A stretch of 14,243 nt of DNA from Kiritimatiellia bacterium (GTDB taxonomy: Bacteria; Verrucomicrobiota; Kiritimatiellia; SLAD01), in NCBI GenBank assembly GCA_007128275.1, contig SKXR01000046.1:1-14243 (forward strand), given 5' to 3'. Position 1 is the stretch's first letter; every line of letters begins with the position of its first letter. Positions 6,202-14,151 of the stretch are shown one piece after another. The notes beneath the pieces are model-generated. The model was not told the origin of the DNA. It did not search any database and saw only the letters and a program-made list of their open reading frames with translations. The position numbers and the translations under genes are program-made.

Positions 6202-7446
6202 ATGTCCCAGGCTCGCATGCGTTTGATCGCAGCAGGGGGCCGGGGCGCACTCCTCGTGTGCCTCGGCTTTCTGTTGTCGGGGTGCGCCACCCAATCGCTG
6301 AATCGCGCACGAAGCGACTTCTACGCGGGCCGCCTGAACGAAGCCGAAGAAACGCTCAGTAGCAGCCGCATCCCTCAACGCGACCGCGTCCTGTTTCTTA
6401 TGGAGCGCGGCACGGTGCGCCAAGCCATGGGCGATTACGAAGGCAGCGCACAGGATTTCATCGAGGCCCACGATATTCTCGTCCAGCTGGAAACCTACAG
6501 CCTCAGCCGCGGCGCCGGCAGCCTGGTCATCAATGACGCCATCAAAGATTTTGTCGGCGCGCCGTTTGAGCGCACGCTCCTGCACGCGCTCACCGCCCAG
6601 AATCATCTCGCGCGCGGTCACTGGGACAACGCCGCCGTGGAAGCCCGGCGCATCATTCAGTCGCTCTCCGAAGAAAACCGGAGAAACTATCCGGACGAAG
6701 CCTACTCGCGATACATCGCCGGCCTCGCCCTGGAACTGATCGACGACCCGTCCAACGCCGCCCTCCAATACCGAATCGCCGGCGAACTGGCACGCCGGGT
6801 CGAGATCGACCCCGACACCGGCCGCCTCGCGCACGCCCCCCCGCCGGCCGCCGACACCAACGGGGTGAACGAAACCCATCGCGCATGGCCGGAACCGCCG
6901 GCGGAACCGAATCGCCCGTCGGACCCATGGTCCAGCGAACTGGTCGTATTCCTGCAACTCGGGCGGTCGCCGCGGGGCGGCACCACCATCGGCTCGTCCG
7001 CGTTTCACACGCCGCCTGTCTATGCGGAAATACATGCCAACGGCCAATACCTCGGGCGTAGCTACCTGCTTTCCGACACCGCTCAACTAAAGGCGGAAAC
7101 CGAACGCGTCCGCGCGTTGCGCGAGGCGACGAAGACCATCAGCCGCATCGCCATCAAGGAAGGCATCGCCATTGCCGTGGAATCCAAGAACAATGAGTTT
7201 GCCGGCGACCTCACGCGCTTGGTCCTTATCGGACTGCTGGAACACCCCGACCATCGCCGTTGGGAAACGTTGCCACGCTGGTTGCAAGTGGCGCGCGTCC
7301 CCGCGCCCCCCGATCTCACCGCCTACACGGTCGTCCTGAAAGACGCCTCCGGCAACACCCTCCGCTCCTTCGACGTCGATGAACCCCTGCAACGCCGACG
7401 CGACCTTATGGTTTCCTTCTTTCGCGAAAACCCGGGCCGCCTATAG
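6202..7446 (+). CDS. COG3014-type lipoprotein with TPR-like region
   Basis: A 414-residue lipoprotein of a family of unknown function that I associate with LpoB genes in other bacteria. The signal peptide ends FLLSGC, with Cys28 the lipidation site. Residues about 30-200 are helical and TPR-like (YAGRLNEAEETLSSS, AMGDYEGSAQDFIEAHDIL, ARGHWDNAAVEARRIIQSL). A Pro-rich linker (213-244) follows. The C-terminal half contains ELVVFLQLGRSP (247-258) and VYAEIHANGQYLGRSYLLSD. The start lies 4 bp after the LpoB-like stop, with AGGA about 11 nt upstream inside that gene's end. Tight coupling to an LpoB homologue suggests a role in cell-wall synthesis at the outer membrane. The family assignment is from memory of its layout, not a search. 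Confidence 0.75.
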   Translation: MSQARMRLIAAGGRGALLVCLGFLLSGCATQSLNRARSDFYAGRLNEAEETLSSSRIPQRDRVLFLMERGTVRQAMGDYEGSAQDFIEAHDILVQLETYSLSRGAGSLVINDAIKDFVGAPFERTLLHALTAQNHLARGHWDNAAVEARRIIQSLSEENRRNYPDEAYSRYIAGLALELIDDPSNAALQYRIAGELARRVEIDPDTGRLAHAPPPAADTNGVNETHRAWPEPPAEPNRPSDPWSSELVVFLQLGRSPRGGTTIGSSAFHTPPVYAEIHANGQYLGRSYLLSDTAQLKAETERVRALREATKTISRIAIKEGIAIAVESKNNEFAGDLTRLVLIGLLEHPDHRRWETLPRWLQVARVPAPPDLTAYTVVLKDASGNTLRSFDVDEPLQRRRDLMVSFFRENPGRL

Positions 7447-7552
7447 TGGCAAGGGCGCTGCAGAACCGTAGGGACATAGCAGTGATCCGGCGGAGAACCC
7501 GACTCGAACGACAGGGCGAAGCATGGATCCCGGTGCGCCGAGCGCGTGAAAC
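7447..7552. repeat. Intergenic repeat with a copy of the 3441-3459 element
   Basis: CCGTAGGGACATAGCAGTG (7466-7484) matches the element at 3441-3459 in 18 of 19 positions and in the same orientation. The rest of this stretch shows no gene and no terminator for the COG3014-type gene. Confidence 0.6.
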
Positions 7553-7581
7553 TTGACACGACAACCTCTCCGCATTACCTT
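7553..7581 (+). promoter_or_regulatory. Promoter of the A-type Fe-S carrier gene
   Basis: A perfect TTGACA (7553-7558) is followed by a 17-bp spacer and TACCTT (7576-7581, 3 of 6 consensus). Transcription would start near 7588, about 40 nt before the ATG at 7627. Confidence 0.6.
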
Positions 7582-7626
7582 ATCCCGTCACAAAGGAATC
7601 CCCTACAGACCCCGAAGGTTGAGTGC

Positions 7627-7947
7627 ATGAATATCGAGATCACCGAAAAAGCAAAAACAGAGCTGATCAAGCTGAATATCGGCCGGGATCAGTTCCTGCG
7701 TATCGACATTATACCCGGCGGATGTTCCGGCATGACGTACAGCGCCGCCCTCGATACCGAACTGAAGCCCAGCGATGAGGCGATGTATCAGGACGCCGAT
7801 ATCCGCATCGTCGCCGACGGCGGCAGCGCCATGTTCTTGGACGGCTTGAAGATCGATTACTCGAATGACCTGATTAAATCCGGCTTCCGATTTCTAAGCC
7901 CGAACACCGTGAAATCCTGCGGGTGCGGAGCCAGCTTCTCGTCCTGA
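7627..7947 (+). CDS. A-type iron-sulfur carrier protein (IscA/HesB family)
   Basis: Small cytosolic protein that carries or hands over Fe-S clusters or iron to target proteins. The 106 residues match the family length. The three invariant cysteines are present: Cys33 in PGGCSGMTYS, and Cys98 and Cys100 in the C-terminal KSCGCGASF. The start at ATG 7627 begins MNIEITEKAKTEL, as expected for the family, with AAGG about 9 nt upstream. A longer in-frame start at 7546 would precede the promoter's -10 region and is rejected. A 77-codon gene follows 6 bp after the stop, and a cysteine desulfurase lies nearby on the same strand, which suits Fe-S assembly. Whether it acts like IscA, SufA or ErpA cannot be told. 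Confidence 0.93.
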   Translation: MNIEITEKAKTELIKLNIGRDQFLRIDIIPGGCSGMTYSAALDTELKPSDEAMYQDADIRIVADGGSAMFLDGLKIDYSNDLIKSGFRFLSPNTVKSCGCGASFSS

Positions 7948-7953
7948 ACCGAT

Positions 7954-8187
7954 ATGTCCCTCAAACCCATAGACCTGACCGGCGGAAAATCCGTCTATTG
8001 CTTCAATGAAAGCCAGATCGCGTCCGCATACCAATTGGCGTTCGAGCAGAAGGACACCGCTCCGAAAATACAGGCGGAACTGGATCGGCTGGAACAGGAT
8101 TTCACCCGCAACGAACGCGCCGCACTGGCGTTTGTCATGATCGACCGCCTGCTGAAAGCACCTACGGACACAGCCGCCGACACCTGA
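7954..8187 (+). CDS. Small protein of unknown function following the A-type carrier
   Basis: A 77-residue acidic protein that I do not recognise. It begins 6 bp after the carrier's stop, so it is probably co-translated. The N-terminus (MSLKPIDLTGGKSVYCFNES) is strand-like with one cysteine (Cys16). Residues 20-50 are strongly helical and charged (AYQLAFEQKDTAPKIQAELDRLEQDF), followed by a second helix NERAALAFVMIDRLLKA. There is no signal peptide or membrane segment. No close Shine-Dalgarno is seen, which fits coupling to the upstream gene. A helper in Fe-S handling is only a guess from position. Confidence 0.65.
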   Translation: MSLKPIDLTGGKSVYCFNESQIASAYQLAFEQKDTAPKIQAELDRLEQDFTRNERAALAFVMIDRLLKAPTDTAADT

Positions 8188-8260
8188 TACGGGTGAGCAG
8201 CCCGTTGATGTAAGGGGAATCGGCGGCTTCCCAGCGAAGATCCGGATGCTTTATCGGGTG

Positions 8261-8650
8261 TCAGGACTCCACGCCCTGCTTCTCCCGTTCCACTTCGGCA
8301 ATCACTTCCTCGATGTGTTCTTTCGTGCACGGCTTGGTCAAATAGGCGCGCGCGCCGCGCGCGAGCAGGTCCTCGATCACCCCGTCGTCATCCTGGCTCG
8401 ACACCACGACCACAAAGGCCTCCGGATAACGGACACGCATGGTTTGCAATGCGGTTTCCCCGTCCACCCCCGGCATGACCAGGTCAAGAAAGACCAGATC
8501 GTAGTTCTTCTTGCTCATCCGCTTCAGGCACTCGTTGCCGTTGACCGCCTGATCCACGGAATGGCCGCGAGCGCTCAGGTGCCGGTCAAAGAGTTCTCGC
8601 ATAACCTCCTCGTTGTCCGCCACCAAGATCTGCAGTGCATGATTTCGCAT
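8261..8650 (-). CDS. Single-domain response regulator (CheY-like receiver)
   Basis: The 129-residue protein is a receiver domain only, with no output domain. D12 in ADNEE supplies the acidic pocket (second acidic position is Asn13, with Glu14-Glu15 next), phospho-acceptor D56 lies in FLDLVMPG, the switch serine is S84/S85 in VVVSSQ and K106 lies in LTKP. It would pass on a phosphate signal by protein contact. ATG 8650 is preceded by GGGAGG about 9 nt upstream, a strong ribosome site. It lies alone on the minus strand between the small protein and the cysteine desulfurase, facing the former. A partner kinase is not in the window; the nearby SpoIIE-type phosphatase (10005-11174) is another signalling gene but a link is unproven. 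Confidence 0.93.
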   Translation of the reverse strand: MRNHALQILVADNEEVMRELFDRHLSARGHSVDQAVNGNECLKRMSKKNYDLVFLDLVMPGVDGETALQTMRVRYPEAFVVVVSSQDDDGVIEDLLARGARAYLTKPCTKEHIEEVIAEVEREKQGVES

Positions 8651-8704
8651 ATGCTCATCCCTCCCCGCGAGCCTGCTGGAAACTAGTCGAAATCTACAGG
8701 CTGC

Positions 8705-8714
8705 GTGACGTCAC
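8705..8714. promoter_or_regulatory. GTGACGTCAC palindrome between divergent genes
   Basis: A perfect 10-bp palindrome in the 166-bp gap between the divergent receiver gene and the cysteine desulfurase. Position suits an operator, but a single 10-mer palindrome is weak evidence. Confidence 0.25.
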
Positions 8715-8816
8715 AGCAAGAAAACTTTCCCCCTTTCTACTTACCCATTGATTCGCAACCGCTGCCTCTCTATGCTGGAACGAACTTGCCCGCTTCGCAA
8801 GCGAGCCACTGAAACC

Positions 8817-9950
8817 ATGATCTATTTCGACAACAACGCCACCACGCGGATGGCGCCCGAAGTGCGCGCAGCCGTCCTCCCGTTCTTGGACGCCTATTAC
8901 GCCAATCCTTCAAGCCCCTATGCCTTTGCCCGCAAAACGTCCGTAGCCATCGCCGATGCGCGCGAAGCGGTAGCCTCGCTCGTCGGGGTGCGCGCCCCGG
9001 ACGTGGTCTTCACCAGCGGCGGCTCGGAGAGCATCAACACCGCCTTTCACGCCGCACGAACCCTGCGCCCGAAACGCCGCCAATTCGTCGTCAGCACCGT
9101 GGAACATACGGCCACGCTGGCGTGCGCCCGTCAACTCGATCAACAGGGATTTCACGTGGTCCGGATCCCGGTCGATGCCGCCGGCCGGCCGGATATGGAC
9201 GCGTACGCCAACAGCCTGACGGACGATACCGCGCTCGTCTCGATCATGGCGGCAAACAACGAAACCGGCGTCCTGTTTCCCGTCGAAGAAATGGCCGCGC
9301 TCGCCGCGGAACGCGACATCTACTTTCATTGCGACGCGACCCAGGCCGTCGGCAAGATGCCGTTTCGCGCGGATCAGTCCGGCATGACCTTCGTTTCCCT
9401 GTCCGGCCACAAGCTGCACGCCCCGAAAGGCATAGGCGCCCTGATAACGGCTCCGTCCGTCACCCTCCCGCCCTTGGTGGCGGGCGGCGAGCAGGAACAG
9501 GGTCGCCGCGCCGGCACGGAGAACGTGATCGGGATCGTGGGCTTCGGCGCCGCGGCCGGGCTTGCCACCGAAGGGCCGGCGCTGCTCGAGCGCCGTATTC
9601 GTCCCCTGCGCGATGAGATGGAACGACGCGTGTGCGACGGCGTGGACCGGGTGCGCGTGGCCGGCGCGGCGGCGCCCCGTCTACCCAACACCAGTCTGCT
9701 CCTGTTTGAGGACATCCCGTCGGAAGCCCTACTCGCGCGGCTGGACATGGAGGGGATTTGCTGCTCGTCGGGCAGCGCGTGCACGGCGGGCGCCACGGAA
9801 CCGTCCCATGTCCTGGCCGCCATGCACCTTCCGCCAAAATATGGATTAGGGGCTGTTCGGATCAGTTTTAGTCGCTATACTGAACCCAATGAAGTGAACG
9901 AATTTATTAACCGGATCGGCCCGCTGGTTCGGTCGCTGCGGACTTCCTGA
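8817..9950 (+). CDS. Cysteine desulfurase (NifS/IscS class V aminotransferase family)
   Basis: PLP enzyme that takes sulfur from cysteine, giving alanine and a protein persulfide for Fe-S clusters and other thio-cofactors. The 377 residues match the NifS/IscS group. The start block is MIYFDNNATTRMAPEV. Other motifs are TSGGSESINTAF (66-77), EHTATLA with His97, NNETGVLFPVEEM (147-159), HCDATQAVGKMPF (171-183), SGHKLHAPKG with PLP lysine K199, and GRRAGTENV (229-237). The mobile catalytic loop SSGSACTAG carries Cys322. Two extra adjacent cysteines precede it (Cys315, Cys316). ATG 8817 matches the family start; TTG 8748 and ATG 8772 are in-frame alternatives, and none has a strong Shine-Dalgarno. 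The A-type carrier gene about 0.9 kb upstream is a logical partner, but no IscU-type scaffold is seen. Confidence 0.95.
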   Translation: MIYFDNNATTRMAPEVRAAVLPFLDAYYANPSSPYAFARKTSVAIADAREAVASLVGVRAPDVVFTSGGSESINTAFHAARTLRPKRRQFVVSTVEHTATLACARQLDQQGFHVVRIPVDAAGRPDMDAYANSLTDDTALVSIMAANNETGVLFPVEEMAALAAERDIYFHCDATQAVGKMPFRADQSGMTFVSLSGHKLHAPKGIGALITAPSVTLPPLVAGGEQEQGRRAGTENVIGIVGFGAAAGLATEGPALLERRIRPLRDEMERRVCDGVDRVRVAGAAAPRLPNTSLLLFEDIPSEALLARLDMEGICCSSGSACTAGATEPSHVLAAMHLPPKYGLGAVRISFSRYTEPNEVNEFINRIGPLVRSLRTS

Positions 9951-10004
9951 TCCGCTCGAGCAGACGAAAGAAGAAAGACCCCCAAGGGTGAGAAAGAGAA
10001 ACGG

Positions 10005-11174
10005 ATGACGCATCAAACCCGACACGTTCCGGGGCTGATCTACAGCCCGGCCTGGCCCGCCGTATGGGCGGTAACGGGAGCCGAACAGGCCGGCGACGAA
10101 CCGGCACGCTGGCTGTTCGTAGTAGGAGGCGTGGTCCTGCTGGGCCTGCTGTACGCCGCCTTTCTCCTCGGACAACATAGGCACGCCAAGAGACACCACC
10201 GCCTACTGGACGCGGGACGCTGGGCGCTGAGCAAGGCGCGTACCGCCGTGACCGGCCACACCACGACGCCGGACTTGCTGGACCGCTGGCTCGACCAGCT
10301 AACATCCGTTCCCGAGGCATTGCCCCCCGACATCAATATGGAAATGCAGGCCGATCTGGAACTGGCCCGGGATTTTCAGCTCGCCTATCTCAACCGGCCG
10401 TACCCGAAAGTTCCGGAAACCCATTTCGAAGGGCGGCTGCGCCTGCAATTCCATCACTGGTATCATCCGGCCTTGGCGCTGGGTGGGGACTTTTTCGATA
10501 TCATGCCCCTCGCCGACGACACCGCCGGCATTTTTGTCGCCGACGTCATGGGCCACGGCGCGCGCAGCGCCCTGATCACGGCCATCCTCCGCACCCTGCT
10601 GCGCGATCTCAAGGGCCAGGGCCGCAACGCCCGCCATTACATGACGGAAGTCAATAAGGCGATGTGCGAAATCATGCGCGGCTTTCCGCAACCGTTGTTC
10701 GCCTCCGCATTCTATTTTGTCCCTGACACCACCTCCCGCGTCGCGACCTACTCCACGGCGGGACACCCGTCGCCGTTCCATGTCCGCCGCTCCATGGGCC
10801 GCCTGACGCGATTGACCGTCCCGTCCCCGCATGGCGCCGCGCTGGGCATCATCCCGAAAGAAGAATATACCGGGGGGCATGTGCGCCTGATCGACAACGA
10901 CGCCTTCATCTTTTTCACCGATGGCGTTTACGAGGCCGCCAACGCCGAAGGCGAAGAGTTTGGCCTGACCCGCATGGAAGAGGTCATCCGCAAGACCATG
11001 TACAAGAACGTCCAAACGATCGTGGAAGCCTTGGAACACGCCATTCACCGTTTCGTGGGCAACACGCCGTTGAGCGACGACATCTGCATCGTGGCCGTCG
11101 ACGTCACGACCAAGCCCGAAATCATACCGGACGAGGAAGCATCCTCCTCCGGCACCGCGCAGGCCGCGGGATAG
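10005..11174 (+). CDS. Membrane-anchored SpoIIE/RsbU-type serine phosphatase (PPM family)
   Basis: A 389-residue PP2C-like phosphatase of the SpoIIE group, which typically dephosphorylates anti-sigma-factor antagonists in partner-switching systems. One membrane segment (about 36-56, WLFVVGGVVLLGLLYAAFLLG) follows a short N-terminal region. A basic stretch and a helical linker (57-125, ending in DLELARDFQLAYL) lead to the catalytic domain (about 140-370). Metal-binding motifs are GGDFFD (160-165), VADVMGHG (178-185) with D180, FFTDGVYEA (303-311) with D306, and LSDDICIVAVD (356-366). No PAS, GAF, HAMP or receiver sensor domain is visible. A Ser/Ala-rich acidic tail follows. The start at ATG 10005 has purine-rich GAGAAACGG close by and lies 54 nt after the desulfurase stop, so co-transcription is plausible. 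No anti-sigma factor or antagonist gene is in the window. Confidence 0.9.
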   Translation: MTHQTRHVPGLIYSPAWPAVWAVTGAEQAGDEPARWLFVVGGVVLLGLLYAAFLLGQHRHAKRHHRLLDAGRWALSKARTAVTGHTTTPDLLDRWLDQLTSVPEALPPDINMEMQADLELARDFQLAYLNRPYPKVPETHFEGRLRLQFHHWYHPALALGGDFFDIMPLADDTAGIFVADVMGHGARSALITAILRTLLRDLKGQGRNARHYMTEVNKAMCEIMRGFPQPLFASAFYFVPDTTSRVATYSTAGHPSPFHVRRSMGRLTRLTVPSPHGAALGIIPKEEYTGGHVRLIDNDAFIFFTDGVYEAANAEGEEFGLTRMEEVIRKTMYKNVQTIVEALEHAIHRFVGNTPLSDDICIVAVDVTTKPEIIPDEEASSSGTAQAAG

Positions 11175-11198
11175 GATCAGACCGCGCCGGCCGCTACC

Positions 11199-11221
11199 GC
11201 GTTGTGCGACCCGTGCAACGC
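11199..11221 (+). other. Hairpin after the phosphatase gene, without T-tract
   Basis: GCGTTGTGC (11199-11207) and GTGCAACGC (11213-11221) can form a 9-bp stem with two G-U pairs around GACCC. It lies between the phosphatase stop and the ppdK promoter. Without a U run it may only slow or partly stop transcription. Confidence 0.3.
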
Positions 11222-11232
11222 CATGCAAACGC

Positions 11233-11260
11233 TTGACAGCCTTGGCGCGTCTGCTAATCT
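11233..11260 (+). promoter_or_regulatory. Promoter of ppdK
   Basis: A perfect TTGACA (11233-11238) and TAATCT (11255-11260) are separated by 16 bp. Transcription would start near 11267, about 48 nt before the ppdK ATG. Confidence 0.6.
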
Positions 11261-11314
11261 GCCCACTCATTTTTCGGAATCAAATCACCCCATAACACTC
11301 CCAGGGAGAACAGC

Positions 11315-14077
11315 ATGATGGCGAAGAAACAGAGCAAACAATATGTGTATTTCTACGGCTACGGCAAGAAACACACCGAAGGCGGACAGGGCGACAAGGC
11401 GGTCCTGGGCGGAAAAGGCGCGAACCTCGCGGAAATGGCCATCGCCGACCTGCCCGTCCCCCCCGGGTTCACCGTCTCCACCGAAGCGTGCGCCTACTAC
11501 TCCAAGCACGGCAACAAGTATCCGCCGAACATGCAAGAGCAGCTCAAAGCCAAACTCGGCAAGCTCGAAAAGATGATGGGCAAAAAGCTCGGCGATGCCC
11601 GCGACCCCTTGCTGGTGTCCGTCCGTTCCGGCGCCGCCGTCTCCATGCCCGGCATGATGGACACGGTCTTGAATCTCGGCTTGAACGACAAATCCATTCA
11701 CGGCTTCATCAAGCAGACCGGCAACGAACGCGCGGGCTGGGATTGTTACCGCCGCTTCATTGACATGTTCGGCTCCGTCGTCATGGGCCCGAGCACCGGC
11801 CTGGAACACGAACACTTTGAAAACGAACTCGAGCGCCTCAAAAAGAAGTACGGCGCCGAATCGGACACGGAACTCACCGCCGCCCAATGGAAAGAGTTGG
11901 TCGACATTTACAAGAAGGTCTACCTGAAGAAGGTCAAGAAACCTTTCCCGCAGGATCCCGTCCAGCAATTGGACCTCAGCATCCGCGCCGTGTTCGGATC
12001 GTGGACCTCGGCCCGAGCGGAAAAATACCGGCAAATCAATAAGATCACCGGCCTGCTCGGCACCGCCGTGAACGTCTGCACCATGGTCTTCGGCAACATG
12101 GGCGACGACTCGGGCACCGGCGTCGCCTTCACGCGCGACGGGTCCACGGGCGACTTCAAACCCATGGGCGAATACCTCGTGAACGCCCAGGGCGAAGACG
12201 TGGTGGCCGGGATTCGCACGCCGAAGAATCTCAACGAGATGCCGAACGAGCCGCATGAGATCTGGAAGAAGGCCTTCAAAGACCTCAACGTCATCATGAA
12301 GAAACTGGAGATGCACTACAAGTATCCCCAAGACGTCGAATTTACCATCGAACGGGGCAAGCTGTGGATGCTGCAGACCCGCAACGCCAAACGCGTCGGC
12401 ATCGCCGGCGTGCGATGGGCCGTCGAAATGGCGACCGGCAAGGACGTGGTCACCGGCGAAAGCCAACCCAAGATTCTCACGCCGAAAGAAGCGCTGATGA
12501 CCCTGCACGGGAGCGACCTCGAACAGTTGCTGTTCCCGATCTTTGACATCGAGTCGGAGAAGAAGGCCAAGGTCTTCGGTACGGGGCTTCCCGCGGGACC
12601 GGGCGCGGCCACCGGCCGGATCGTCTTCACCGCAAAGGACGCCGAAGCGGCCGTCCAAAAAGATTCCAAGGCCAAAGTTTTGTTGGTCCGCCACGAAACC
12701 AGCCCGGAAGACGTCGGCGGCATGTGGGCGGCCGCCGGCATTCTCACCAGCACCGGCGGCATGACCTCGCACGCCGCCGTTGTGGCGCGCGGCTGGGGCA
12801 AGTGCTGCATTTGCGGCGCGGGCGGATTGCGCATCGACTACAATAAGAAGACCGTCAGCAACGGCAAAGTCACCTTGAAGGAAGGCGACTGGCTGAGCCT
12901 GAACGGGTCCACCGGCATCGCCTACAACGACCAGCTCCCGACGCAATCGAGCCCGGTGGTGAGCGCGATCGTCAGCAAGGACAAGAAAGCCGTCAAACAT
13001 TCGTTCTACACGATGTACAAGCAGATCTCGGAATGGTCGGATCAGTATCGCAAGATCAATGTCCGCACCAACTCCGATACGCCGCAGGACTCGCAGGCGG
13101 GACGCGCGTTCGGCGCCGAAGGCATTGGCCTGTGCCGCACGGAACATATGTTCTTTGAAGGGGACCGGATTTGGGCCATCCGCGAATTCATTCTGGCAGA
13201 CAACAAGAATGGCAGGGAAAAAGCGCTGGCCAAACTGCTGCCGTTCCAGCGCAAGGACTTCGAAGGCATCTTCACGGCCATGAAAGGCCTGCCGGTCACC
13301 ATTCGCCTGCTCGATCCGCCGCTGCACGAGTTCGTGCCCCACGGCGCGTCGGACCAGGAAGAGATGGCCAAGCGCCTCAATGTGCCGAAGGATCTGGTCC
13401 AAGCGCGCGTGCAACAACTGCATGAATTCAACCCCATGCTGGGCCATCGCGGTTGCCGCCTCTCGATCACGTTCCCGGAACTCTGCGTCATGCAGACCAC
13501 AGCGATCATCACGGCGGCGATCAATGTCGAAAAACGGAAGAACACCAAGGTCATTCCGGAAATCATGGTCCCGCTCATCGGCACCAAGGCGGAACTCGAC
13601 TTCCTCGCGACGATCATTCGCGACACCGCCGACCGCATCATCAAGGAAAAGAAATCCAAGTTGAAGTATCTGGTCGGCACAATGATCGAAATCCCGCGGG
13701 CAGCCCTGACGGCCGATGAAGTGGCGGAATCCGCCGACTTCTTCAGCTTCGGCACAAACGACCTGACCCAGATGGCGTTCGGCTACAGCCGCGACGATAT
13801 CGGTACGTTCCTGCCGGATTATCTCGAAGCGAAGATCCTGCCGTACGATCCGTTCCAATCCATCGACATCTCCGGCGTCGGACAGCTGGTGGAAATGGGC
13901 GTTCGTAAGGGACGCGAAGCGAAGCCCGGCCTGAAATGCGGCATCTGCGGAGAACACGGCGGCGACCCCGCCAGTGTCAAGTTCTGCGCCAAAATCGGAC
14001 TGAACTACGTGAGCTGCTCGCCGTACCGCGTGCCCATCGCCCGGCTCGCCGCCGCGCAAGCCGCGATCAAAGGCTGA
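11315..14077 (+). CDS. ppdK: Pyruvate, phosphate dikinase
   Basis: Interconverts pyruvate + ATP + phosphate and phosphoenolpyruvate + AMP + pyrophosphate, serving glycolysis or gluconeogenesis in the cytosol. The 920 residues are slightly longer than the roughly 875 of well-known family members. The N-terminal ATP-binding domain has GGKGANLAEM (32-41) and SVRSGAAVSMPGMMDT (102-117). The swivelling phosphohistidine domain has TGGMTSHAAVVARG with catalytic H486; T484, two residues before it, corresponds to the regulatory threonine of the plant enzyme. The C-terminal PEP/pyruvate barrel has GIGLCRTEHMFF, GTMIEIPRAAL (788-798), SFGTNDLTQM (811-820) and CGICGEHGGDP with catalytic C878. ATG 11315 has AGGGAG 6 nt upstream; ATG 11318 is equally possible. 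It has its own promoter and terminator, so it is a single-gene unit. No ppdK regulatory kinase/phosphatase gene is nearby. Confidence 0.98.
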   Translation: MMAKKQSKQYVYFYGYGKKHTEGGQGDKAVLGGKGANLAEMAIADLPVPPGFTVSTEACAYYSKHGNKYPPNMQEQLKAKLGKLEKMMGKKLGDARDPLLVSVRSGAAVSMPGMMDTVLNLGLNDKSIHGFIKQTGNERAGWDCYRRFIDMFGSVVMGPSTGLEHEHFENELERLKKKYGAESDTELTAAQWKELVDIYKKVYLKKVKKPFPQDPVQQLDLSIRAVFGSWTSARAEKYRQINKITGLLGTAVNVCTMVFGNMGDDSGTGVAFTRDGSTGDFKPMGEYLVNAQGEDVVAGIRTPKNLNEMPNEPHEIWKKAFKDLNVIMKKLEMHYKYPQDVEFTIERGKLWMLQTRNAKRVGIAGVRWAVEMATGKDVVTGESQPKILTPKEALMTLHGSDLEQLLFPIFDIESEKKAKVFGTGLPAGPGAATGRIVFTAKDAEAAVQKDSKAKVLLVRHETSPEDVGGMWAAAGILTSTGGMTSHAAVVARGWGKCCICGAGGLRIDYNKKTVSNGKVTLKEGDWLSLNGSTGIAYNDQLPTQSSPVVSAIVSKDKKAVKHSFYTMYKQISEWSDQYRKINVRTNSDTPQDSQAGRAFGAEGIGLCRTEHMFFEGDRIWAIREFILADNKNGREKALAKLLPFQRKDFEGIFTAMKGLPVTIRLLDPPLHEFVPHGASDQEEMAKRLNVPKDLVQARVQQLHEFNPMLGHRGCRLSITFPELCVMQTTAIITAAINVEKRKNTKVIPEIMVPLIGTKAELDFLATIIRDTADRIIKEKKSKLKYLVGTMIEIPRAALTADEVAESADFFSFGTNDLTQMAFGYSRDDIGTFLPDYLEAKILPYDPFQSIDISGVGQLVEMGVRKGREAKPGLKCGICGEHGGDPASVKFCAKIGLNYVSCSPYRVPIARLAAAQAAIKG

Positions 14078-14097
14078 TTCGCATCACAATAGACTCC

Positions 14098-14129
14098 AAA
14101 AAGCCGCGCCCGCAAGGGCGCGGCTTTTT
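14098..14129 (+). terminator. Intrinsic terminator of ppdK
   Basis: GCCGCGCCC (14103-14111) and GGGCGCGGC (14116-14124) pair perfectly around a GCAA tetraloop, flanked by AAAAA and TTTTT, 21 nt after the stop codon. The symmetry lets it act in both directions. Confidence 0.96.
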
Positions 14130-14151
14130 GCGTCTACCAAACGGAATTTGG

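Noticed and set aside
8188..8260. Expected terminator between the convergent small-protein and receiver genes
   Set aside because: Only a 5-bp ACGGG/CCCGT stem is visible, with no T-run on either strand.
11285..14059. Minus-strand open frame of 924 codons opposite ppdK
   Set aside because: A mirror of ppdK caused by codon bias; the plus strand has every catalytic motif of the dikinase, a ribosome site, a promoter and a terminator.
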